From: Caulobacteraceae bacterium
GTDB lineage: Bacteria > Pseudomonadota > Alphaproteobacteria > Caulobacterales > Caulobacteraceae
DNA: 7,585 nucleotides
Direction of reading: 5' to 3'
Assembly: GCA_947501315.1 (NCBI GenBank)
Contig: CANMXH010000108.1
Coordinates: forward strand, 1 to 7,585
Part shown: piece by piece, positions 1-5,032 of the stretch
How the letters are laid out: each line of letters opens with the position of its first letter
How positions within the stretch are numbered: position 1 is the stretch's first letter
The notes under the pieces: model-generated
What the model was told of the DNA's origin: nothing
Seen by the model: the letters and a program-made list of their open reading frames with translations, nothing else
Database searches by the model: none
Made by a program: the position numbers and the translations under genes

Positions 1-1
1 G

Positions 2-457
2 ATCGTGGAGGGCGACGTCGCGGCGGGGTTCCGGGCGCTGGACCTGCCGCTGTTCGACCGGGCGGTCAGCAATCCGCCCTTCTTCGACGACCCGGGGGCC
101 CTGCGTGCTCCGGCGGAGGGCAAGCGCGGAGCCTGGATGGCGGACGACGGGCTGAAGGCCTGGACGACCTTCCTGCTGAAGTCCGTGCGCGAGGGCGGGC
201 AGATCGTGGTCATCCACCGGGCGGACCGGCTCGCTGACCTGCTGGCCCTGCTGGCCGAGACGGCGGGCTCGTTCGCGGTACGGGGCATTCATCCCCATGC
301 CGATGAGCCGGCGAAACGGGTGCTGGTGCAGGCGATCAAGACCGGCAAGGCGCCGCTGCGCCTGTTGCCGCCGCTGGTTCTGCACGACCGGTCGGGCGCG
401 AAGCACACGGCGGAGGCGGAGGCGGTGCTGCGGGGCGAGGCGGGGTTGGGGTGGTGA
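2..457 (+). CDS. tRNA1(Val) adenine-N6-methyltransferase-like protein, 3' part only
   Basis: The frame is open to the left edge and ends with TGA at 455-457, so this is the C-terminal ~151 residues of a longer protein. The NPPFF motif (bases 71-85) is the N-P-P-[FY] motif IV of amino/adenine-N6 methyltransferases. It is followed by a helix/strand pattern (an 'EGGQIVVIHR' strand) and a C-terminal 'RVLVQAIKTG...LRLLPPLVLHD...TAEAEAVLRG' segment. These features are typical of the TrmN6/YfiC group (COG4123), which methylates N6 of A37 in tRNA-Val using SAM. Family members are about 240-250 residues, so roughly the first 100 residues, including SAM motif I, lie outside the window. The subfamily call is by recall of motifs. 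The general call of a Rossmann-fold N6-methyltransferase is much firmer than the tRNA substrate. A GTG at 5-7 is only an internal codon, not a credible start. Confidence 0.82.
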   Translation: MVEGDVAAGFRALDLPLFDRAVSNPPFFDDPGALRAPAEGKRGAWMADDGLKAWTTFLLKSVREGGQIVVIHRADRLADLLALLAETAGSFAVRGIHPHADEPAKRVLVQAIKTGKAPLRLLPPLVLHDRSGAKHTAEAEAVLRGEAGLGW

Positions 458-460
458 GGG

Positions 461-509
461 GGTGGTTGGTGGTTGGTGGTTGGTGGTTGGTGATTGGTGA
501 TTGGTGATA
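461..509. repeat. Seven tandem G/T-rich heptamers (GGTGGTT / GGTGATT)
   Basis: The units are 461-467, 468-474, 475-481 and 482-488 (all GGTGGTT), 489-495 and 496-502 (both GGTGATT), and 503-509 (GGTGATA). The array has exact 7-bp periodicity with no indels and starts 3 bp after the stop codon of the upstream methyltransferase. Because 7 is not a multiple of 3 the array is unlikely to be coding. Its translation on the opposite strand gives the low-complexity 'TNHQPP' pattern often seen in spurious ORFs. It resembles the short tandem heptamer repeats found between genes in many bacteria. Function is unknown. Confidence 0.9.
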
Positions 510-570
510 CCGGCCTCGTCATCGGCGGAAGGGCGGCGCGGACCGTGATCCTGCCCAAGCTGCGGCCAGC

Positions 571-588
571 CACCAATCACCAACCACC
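571..588. repeat. Inverted copy of the heptamer repeat
   Basis: This 18-bp stretch is the exact reverse complement of 482-499, which is two and a half repeat units. It could pair with them as an 18-bp stem around a 71-base loop (500-570), so 461-588 may form one structural element of about 128 bp. The loop, a GC-rich stretch, shows no gene. A run of U after the stem is absent, so it does not look like a standard intrinsic terminator. Confidence 0.8.
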
Positions 589-637
589 TGTCGGCCACCG
601 TCTTTCCCGGTCCCGCCCGACCGTCTATGCCACCCCC

Positions 638-1249
638 ATGTCCCTGCGCCCCCTCTTTGTCACCCAGGTCTATGAGGCCTCGCTGGCCGGCTCGCCCGGT
701 TTCGACGCCTTCAACGCCGGCTTGCTCGACGCCTGCCGCATGCTGGCGCTGGAGGATCAGGCCGGCCGGGCCTGGTGCCGCGAGCACGGCTATCGCGGCT
801 ATACCTCCTATGGCTCGCTCAATGACCTGCCGACCCGGATGCCGGAGTTCGCAGAGCTGAAACGGCATCTGGACCGCCATGCCGTCGCATACGCCAAGGC
901 GCTGAATTTCGACCTCGCGCGCAAGCCGAGGCTGGACAATCTGTGGGTCAATGTCCTGAAGCCCGGCGGCGGCCATACGGGCCACATCCACCCCCACGCC
1001 TTCCTCAGCGGCACCGTCTATGTCGAGGTGCCCGACGGTGCCTCGGCCCTCAAGCTGGAAGACCCGCGCCTGCCCATGATGATGGCCCGTCCCGGTGTCC
1101 ACGCCGATGCCCCGGAGGCCGAGCGCCCGTTCGTCTATCTGGCTCCGGCGGCCGGGACGGTACTGATGTGGGAAAGCTGGCTGCGCCATGAGGTGCCGCC
1201 CAATGCGGCGAAGAGCGAGCGGGTTTCGATCAGCTTCAACTACGCCTGA
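638..1249 (+). CDS. Putative 2OG-Fe(II) oxygenase, TIGR02466 family
   Basis: This encodes a 203-residue protein, the usual length for the TIGR02466/PF13759 family of putative 2-oxoglutarate and iron(II)-dependent oxygenases. Residues 101-133 hold the core strand pair 'NLWVNVLKPGG..GHIHPHAFLSGTVYVEVP', in which H116 and H118 are the likely proximal metal-ligand region. H184 in 'WLRHEVPP' is the likely distal histidine, and R195 in 'SERVSISFNY' is the likely 2-oxoglutarate carboxylate anchor. A classical HxD is not visible: the equivalent site reads H-I-H. The substrate is unknown. The start at 638 gives 'MSLRPLFVTQVYEA', which fits the family N-terminus. The frame stays open upstream to a TTG at 494, but that extension runs through the heptamer repeat and reads as low-complexity translation, so I rejected it. 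No Shine-Dalgarno precedes 638. A weak -10-like TATGCC at 626-631 sits 12 bp before the ATG, which would fit a leaderless mRNA. Confidence 0.8.
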   Translation: MSLRPLFVTQVYEASLAGSPGFDAFNAGLLDACRMLALEDQAGRAWCREHGYRGYTSYGSLNDLPTRMPEFAELKRHLDRHAVAYAKALNFDLARKPRLDNLWVNVLKPGGGHTGHIHPHAFLSGTVYVEVPDGASALKLEDPRLPMMMARPGVHADAPEAERPFVYLAPAAGTVLMWESWLRHEVPPNAAKSERVSISFNYA

Positions 1250-1285
1250 GCCGCCATCAAACCGCCCTCCCCTCCGCCTAGACAT

Positions 1286-1314
1286 TTGCCCAACGGCGGC
1301 GCGGCGGCTACATC
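1286..1314 (+). promoter_or_regulatory. Predicted housekeeping promoter for the EttA gene
   Basis: TTGCCC at 1286-1291 is followed after 15 bp by GCTACATC at 1307-1314. The latter matches the Caulobacter housekeeping -10 consensus GCTANAWC at every position. Transcription would start near 1320, giving an untranslated leader of about 40 bases before the ATG at 1363. The prediction comes from consensus and spacing only. Confidence 0.5.
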
Positions 1315-1362
1315 CCGCGCCAACCTCCCTCCATCCCCGAACGACAGGGCGCGACGCACCTC

Positions 1363-3030
1363 ATGGCGCAGCAATATATTTTCCAGATGCAGGGTCTGAC
1401 CAAGACCTTTCCCGGCGGCAAGAAGATCTTCGAAAACATCTGGTTGAGCTTCTACAACGACGCCAAGATCGGTGTCGTCGGGGTCAACGGATCGGGCAAG
1501 TCCACCCTGCTGAAGATCATGGCCGGGCTGGACAGCGAGTTCAACGGCGAGGCCCGCGCGGCCGACGGCATCAAGCGCGGCTATCTGGAGCAGGAGCCCC
1601 AGCTCGACGACAGCCTGAACGTCCGCGAGAACGTCGAGGCCTGGTGCGAGGAGAAGCAGTGGGTCACCCGCTTCAATGCCATCGCCATGGAAATGGCCGA
1701 GGAATACACCGATGAGCTGATGGCCGAGATGACGGCCCTGCAGGAAAAGATCGACGCCGGCGACGTCTGGGACATCGACAGCCGCATCGAAATGGCCATG
1801 GACGCCCTGCGCTGCCCGCCCGACGACTGGGAAACCACCAACCTGTCCGGCGGTGAGAAGCGCCGCGTGGCGCTGGCGCGGCTGCTGCTGAGCAAGCCCG
1901 ACATGCTGCTGCTCGACGAACCGACCAACCACCTGGACGCCGAGTCGGTGGCCTGGCTGCAGCACCACCTCGAGGCCTTCCCGGGCTGCGTCATCCTGGT
2001 GACCCACGACCGCTATTTCCTCGATCTGGTGACCAAATGGACGCTGGAGCTGGACCGCGGCAAGGGCCATCCGCACGAGGGTAACTACTCCTCCTGGCTG
2101 GAGGCCAAGACCAAGCGCGTCGTGCAGGAGCAGTCGGAATCCGAAGCCCGCCAGCGCGCCCTCACCCGCGAACTGGAATGGGTCCGCTCGGGCGCCAAGG
2201 CCCGTCAGGCCAAGTCCAAGGCCCGTCTGGCCGCCTATGAGCGGATGGTCGACGAGCAGGAGTCCATGCGCGGTGCCCAGACCCACGCCGTCATCCAGAT
2301 CCCGCCCGGCCCGCGTCTCGGCAATGTCGTGCTGGAATGCGAAGGGCTGGAGAAGTCCTATGGCGACAAACTGCTGTTCAAGGACCTGTCGTTCAAACTG
2401 CCGCCGAACGGCATCGTCGGCATCATCGGCCCGAACGGCGCCGGCAAATCCACCCTGTTCCGGCTGATCACGGGGCAGGAACAGCCCGATGGCGGCAGCA
2501 TCCGTGTCGGCGAGACGGTCAAGCTGGCCTATGTCGACCAGAGCCGCGACGACCTGAAGCCGGAAGAGACCATCTGGCAGGCCATCTCGGGCGGCACCGA
2601 TGTGATGATGGTCGGCAAGCGCGAGATCAACACCCGCGCCTATGTCGGCAGCTTCAACTTCAAGGGCGGCGACCAGCAGAAGAAGGTCGGGCAGCTGTCC
2701 GGCGGTGAGCGCAACCGCGTCCACCTGGCCAAAACCCTGGCCACGGGCGGCAATCTGCTGCTGCTCGACGAACCGACCAACGACCTGGACATCGAGACGC
2801 TGCAGAACCTCGAGGAGGCGCTGGAAGGCTTCGCCGGCTGCGCCGTGGTGATTTCCCACGACCGCTGGTTCCTCGACCGTCTGGCGACGCACATCCTGGC
2901 CTTCGAGGGCGACAGCCACGTCGAATGGTTTGAAGGGAATTTCGAAGCCTATGAGGAAGACAAGAAGCGTCGCCTGGGCGTCGAGAGCCTGATCCCGCAC
3001 CGGATCAAATTCCAGAAGTTCGGGCGCTGA
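1363..3030 (+). CDS. ettA: Energy-dependent translational throttle protein EttA (ABC-F ATPase)
   Basis: This encodes a 555-residue soluble protein with two ABC ATPase domains and no membrane segment, the same length as E. coli EttA. ABC1 has Walker A at 40-48 (GVNGSGKST), signature LSGGE at 161-165, Walker B with catalytic E186 (LLLDEPTNH) and H-loop H215. The insertion at about 95-140 corresponds to the arm that contacts the L1 stalk and is diagnostic for EttA. The charged linker at about 243-320 (the P-site tRNA interaction motif) is rich in K, R and E. ABC2 has Walker A at 356-364 (GPNGAGKST), LSGGE at 445-449, Walker B with E470 and H-loop H499. All catalytic residues are intact. EttA binds the ribosomal E site and gates the first elongation step according to the ADP/ATP ratio. 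The ATG at 1363 gives 'MAQQYIFQMQGLTK', matching the family N-terminus. The only SD-like sequence (AGGG, 1346-1349) is rather far upstream. The gene appears monocistronic, with its own promoter and terminator. Confidence 0.95.
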   Translation: MAQQYIFQMQGLTKTFPGGKKIFENIWLSFYNDAKIGVVGVNGSGKSTLLKIMAGLDSEFNGEARAADGIKRGYLEQEPQLDDSLNVRENVEAWCEEKQWVTRFNAIAMEMAEEYTDELMAEMTALQEKIDAGDVWDIDSRIEMAMDALRCPPDDWETTNLSGGEKRRVALARLLLSKPDMLLLDEPTNHLDAESVAWLQHHLEAFPGCVILVTHDRYFLDLVTKWTLELDRGKGHPHEGNYSSWLEAKTKRVVQEQSESEARQRALTRELEWVRSGAKARQAKSKARLAAYERMVDEQESMRGAQTHAVIQIPPGPRLGNVVLECEGLEKSYGDKLLFKDLSFKLPPNGIVGIIGPNGAGKSTLFRLITGQEQPDGGSIRVGETVKLAYVDQSRDDLKPEETIWQAISGGTDVMMVGKREINTRAYVGSFNFKGGDQQKKVGQLSGGERNRVHLAKTLATGGNLLLLDEPTNDLDIETLQNLEEALEGFAGCAVVISHDRWFLDRLATHILAFEGDSHVEWFEGNFEAYEEDKKRRLGVESLIPHRIKFQKFGR

Positions 3031-3043
3031 TCCAGGGTTCTGC

Positions 3044-3079
3044 AAAACGGCCTTCCGGGACTCTCGGAAGGCCGTTTTT
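3044..3079 (+). terminator. Strong intrinsic terminator after ettA
   Basis: A perfect 14-bp stem (3044-3057 pairing with 3065-3078, core ACGGCCTTCC/GGAAGGCCGT) closes a 7-base loop and runs into five T at 3075-3079. It begins 14 bp after the ettA stop codon. The left arm starts with AAAA, so the structure could also stop transcription coming from the right. It separates ettA from the dehydrogenase gene at 3110. Confidence 0.92.
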
Positions 3080-3109
3080 CATTGAGCCCGACTGGACTAG
3101 GGTGCGCGC

Positions 3110-4036
3110 ATGACCGACCGCCCCGCCCTCCTCATCATGCAGCGCCACCTGGCACCCCTGACGGCCTTTCTCGAGAGCCAATACACCGTCTACCGCTTCT
3201 GGGAGGGCCCGCCGGCGGAGGTGCAGGGGCAGATCCGGGCGCTGGTGGTGGCGGGGGAGTTTCCGCTGGACAAGGCCCTGATCGAAAGCCTGCCGGCGCT
3301 GTCGCTGATCGCCTGTTTCACCTCGGGTTATGACGGGATCGACGTCGACTGGTGCCGGTCGCGGGCGCTTCCCGTGACCCATGCGCCGGGCGTCAATCAT
3401 GAGGATGTGGCGGACCATGCGATCGGGCTGATCCTGGCGGCACGGCGGCAGATTGCGGTGGGGGACCGGTCGTTGAGGGCCGGTGGCTGGACGGCGGATT
3501 CCAAACTGATCACCCCCTCGCTGAAGGGCCAGAGGCTGGGCATCGTCGGCCTGGGGGCGATCGGCGAGGCCGTGGCCCGGCGCGCCGAGGCGATGCGGAT
3601 GGCGGTGCGCTGGTGGGGTCCGCGTGAGAAGACGAGCCCTTGGACGCGTTCGGATTCACTGCTGGAACTGGCGCGGGACAGCGACATCCTGGTGGTCGCC
3701 TGCAAGGCCGATGAGAGCAATCGCGGCCTGATCTCGCGCGCTGTGATCGAGGCGCTGGGGTCGCAGGGGCTGCTGGTCAATGTGGCGCGCGGGCAGCTGG
3801 TCGATGAGACAGCCCTGATCGCGGCGCTGAAGGACGGGCGGCTGGGTCAGGCGGCGCTGGACGTGTTCGAGGATGAGCCGACCGATCCGGCGCGCTGGGC
3901 CGATGTGCCGAACACCGTCCTGACACCCCATACGGGCGGGGCGACGACAGAGGCGGTGCAGGGCATGCTGATGCTGCTGATCCAGAACCTGCGCGCGGCC
4001 TTCGCCGGCGAGCCTTTGGTGACGCCGGTGACCTGA
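3110..4036 (+). CDS. D-isomer-specific 2-hydroxyacid dehydrogenase (glyoxylate/hydroxypyruvate reductase-like)
   Basis: This encodes a 308-residue NAD(P)-dependent oxidoreductase with a substrate domain at about 1-98 and the C-terminal end, and a nucleotide-binding Rossmann domain at about 99-280. Visible hallmarks are the dinucleotide loop GLGAIG at 147-152, the 'NVARG' segment with catalytic R227, E256 in 'DVFEDEP', and the acid/base H274 in 'TPHTGG'. 'GVNHEDVADHAIGLILAARR' at 94-113 is the conserved hinge helix. After the second strand of the Rossmann fold the sequence is 'WWGPREK' (168-174), with basic residues and no acidic residue at the strand end. This suggests NADPH preference, as in HPR2-type hydroxypyruvate/glyoxylate reductases. 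The substrate cannot be fixed from sequence. No neighbour is functionally linked. The start gives 'MTDRPALLIMQRHLAP'. AGGG at 3099-3102 could serve as a weak SD, or TAGGGT at 3098-3103 as a -10 box for a leaderless transcript. Confidence 0.9.
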   Translation: MTDRPALLIMQRHLAPLTAFLESQYTVYRFWEGPPAEVQGQIRALVVAGEFPLDKALIESLPALSLIACFTSGYDGIDVDWCRSRALPVTHAPGVNHEDVADHAIGLILAARRQIAVGDRSLRAGGWTADSKLITPSLKGQRLGIVGLGAIGEAVARRAEAMRMAVRWWGPREKTSPWTRSDSLLELARDSDILVVACKADESNRGLISRAVIEALGSQGLLVNVARGQLVDETALIAALKDGRLGQAALDVFEDEPTDPARWADVPNTVLTPHTGGATTEAVQGMLMLLIQNLRAAFAGEPLVTPVT

Positions 4037-4043
4037 GGGCCTT

Positions 4044-4060
4044 CGGCGGCTCAGCCGCCG
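4044..4060. other. GC-rich dyad in the convergent gene junction
   Basis: CGGCGGC (4044-4050) and GCCGCCG (4054-4060) form a perfect 7-bp stem with a 3-base loop that is the stop codon of the EF-hand gene. It lies 7 bp after the dehydrogenase stop. No T-run follows on either strand, so if it acts as a bidirectional terminator it is not of the standard intrinsic kind. GC-rich hairpins also arise by chance in such DNA. Confidence 0.3.
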
Positions 4061-4914
4061 TTGGGCATGTCCGGGAAGGGATTGGAATCGGCCGGCGGGA
4101 TGTTGACCGATGCGGGCGGTGCCGGGGCCGCAGGGCGGGGCAGCTCCGCGTCGCTGAGGCGGCCGTCGCCGTTGGTATCCATCCGGTTGAACATCCGCTG
4201 CGCCCCGGCCGTCATCTCCTCGAGGCTGACACGGGAATCGCGGCTGGAGTCCGACTGGGCGATCATGGCCCGCAGACGGGATCCGCCCATGGAGGCGACC
4301 ATCGGATTGGCCAGGATCGCCATTTCATTACCGGTGATACTGGCGTCCTGATTGGCGTCCAGCCGGGTGAACAACCGTTCCGCCCAGGGGGCGACGTCGT
4401 CGGCGGCACGCGGCGGGCTGAACATTTCCGCACCCCCGCCGCCGCCGCCCATGCCACCGGCTCCGGGTCCACCGGCTGGCCGGCCGGCCCCGGGAGGCGC
4501 ACCGGGGGGGGCACCGCCGGGTCGGCCGGCACCAGCCCCGGCCCCGCTCATACGCTCGAACATCTGCTGCGCCGCTGAGGTCCACTCCGCCGAGGAGACG
4601 CGGGCATCGCCGTTGGCATCCGCCGCAAGGATCATGGTCCGGAAGCGTGACCCGCCCATGGCGGCCGCGTTCGGACTGTCGAGAACGGCGAGTTCGTCCT
4701 CGGTGATGGCACCGTCCTGGTTTGCATCAAACCGGCCGAACAGACGCTCCGCCCAGGGCTGAACCTCTTCGGTGCTGCGCGGAAAGCCGCCCATGCCGCC
4801 GCCCATGCCGCCACCGGGTGCACCGCCGGGTGGTGGTGTCTGGGCGGCCGCGGCTCCGGCGAGCGCCGAGAACAGAATGAAGGGGGCGAGGAGGTTGATC
4901 GGACGAAGGGTCAT
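4051..4914 (-). CDS. Secreted EF-hand calcium-binding protein with duplicated EF-hand module
   Basis: This encodes a 287-residue exported protein. Residues 1-24 look like a Sec signal peptide: a short basic start (R4), a hydrophobic core and an A-A-A-A end with cleavage likely before Q25. A Gly/Pro/Met linker follows (about 26-46). Five EF-hand loops are visible: D63-E74 (canonical), D99-E110, D186-E197, D222-E233 (S at position 3 and no Gly) and D246-E257 (canonical). Residues 51-95 and 174-218 are clearly duplicated (PWAERLF..DANQD..IT..E.A.L..P..A.MGGSR.R.MI). A second Gly/Pro-rich linker (about 124-162) separates the modules, and a Pro-rich tail ends the protein. A calcium-binding or sensing role in the periplasm or outside the cell is inferred; no enzyme domain is seen. 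The start at 4914 is set by the signal peptide and by a GAGG ribosome-binding site six bases upstream (CCTC, 4921-4924, on the plus strand). A longer frame upstream to 5100 runs into the divergent gene and is rejected. Confidence 0.88.
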   Translation of the reverse strand: MTLRPINLLAPFILFSALAGAAAAQTPPPGGAPGGGMGGGMGGFPRSTEEVQPWAERLFGRFDANQDGAITEDELAVLDSPNAAAMGGSRFRTMILAADANGDARVSSAEWTSAAQQMFERMSGAGAGAGRPGGAPPGAPPGAGRPAGGPGAGGMGGGGGGAEMFSPPRAADDVAPWAERLFTRLDANQDASITGNEMAILANPMVASMGGSRLRAMIAQSDSSRDSRVSLEEMTAGAQRMFNRMDTNGDGRLSDAELPRPAAPAPPASVNIPPADSNPFPDMPNGG

Positions 4915-4924
4915 GGCTGGCCTC

Positions 4925-4942
4925 ACGACAACTGTTTGTCGT
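4925..4942. promoter_or_regulatory. Dyad ACGACAA-N4-TTGTCGT upstream of the EF-hand gene
   Basis: Perfect 7-bp arms (4925-4931 and 4936-4942) surround four bases. The dyad abuts the GAGG ribosome-binding site of the minus-strand gene, so it could act as a DNA operator or as a small hairpin next to the ribosome-binding site in the mRNA. Its half-site recurs at 5019-5032. Confidence 0.45.
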
Positions 4943-4988
4943 TGAACGGAGATTGGCCCCGGATCCGGCGTATGGCCAGCAATTTTCC

Positions 4989-5018
4989 TTGCCAAAACAT
5001 ATAAGGATATCTTTATAT
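4989..5018 (+). promoter_or_regulatory. Possible promoter of the arsR-metF-metH operon
   Basis: TTGCCA at 4989-4994 is followed, after a 17- or 18-bp spacer, by the AT-rich hexamers TTTATA (5012-5017) or TTATAT (5013-5018). Transcription would then begin at or next to the ATG at 5025. No Shine-Dalgarno is well placed: the only AAGGA (5003-5007) is 17 bases upstream of the ATG. A leaderless transcript is therefore the simplest reading. It is a prediction from sequence alone. Confidence 0.4.
4999..5018. promoter_or_regulatory. 20-bp near-palindromic operator candidate
   Basis: ATATAAGGATATCTTTATAT is symmetric about 5008/5009 with 9 of 10 base pairs matching; only G5005/T5012 fails. It is strikingly AT-rich within GC-rich DNA. 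It overlaps the presumed -10 box and ends six bases before the ArsR start codon. ArsR-family dimers bind imperfect AT-rich palindromes of about this size, so autorepression of the operon by the fusion protein is a reasonable inference. I recall that SAH-responsive SahR repressors use a similar AT-rich palindrome, but I cannot verify the consensus here. Confidence 0.65.
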
Positions 5019-5032
5019 AACGACATGTCGTT
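5019..5032. promoter_or_regulatory. Perfect 14-bp palindrome over the ArsR start codon
   Basis: AACGACATGTCGTT is fully self-complementary and contains the ATG at 5025-5027 at its centre. It directly abuts the AT-rich palindrome at 4999-5018. The half-site ACGACA/TGTCGT is shared with the dyad at 4925-4942. A protein bound here would block transcription or leaderless initiation. No known regulator is assigned. Confidence 0.45.

Noticed and set aside
461..588. CRISPR array
   Set aside because: Units are 7 bp, contiguous and without spacers; no cas gene is present.
494..637. N-terminal extension of the 2OG oxygenase from a TTG start
   Set aside because: The added 48 residues run through the heptamer repeat and its inverted copy and are not part of the family's usual length.
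1240..3045. 601-codon open frame on the minus strand opposite ettA
   Set aside because: It mirrors the codon pattern of a clearly real ABC-F gene in GC-rich DNA. The translation is low-complexity V/L/D/G/A/Q with no recognisable domain.
3082..3103. TTGAGC/TAGGGT as a full promoter for the dehydrogenase gene
   Set aside because: The spacer is only 10 bp, too short for a standard -35/-10 pair; only the -10-like part is kept as a weak hint.
4953..5024. N-terminal extension of the ArsR fusion from a TTG start
   Set aside because: It would translate the palindromic operator and adds residues before the normal ArsR N-terminus.
4915..5024. SAM riboswitch ahead of the metF operon
   Set aside because: Too little leader lies before the start codon, and I see no conserved riboswitch stem pattern; a protein operator explains the region better.
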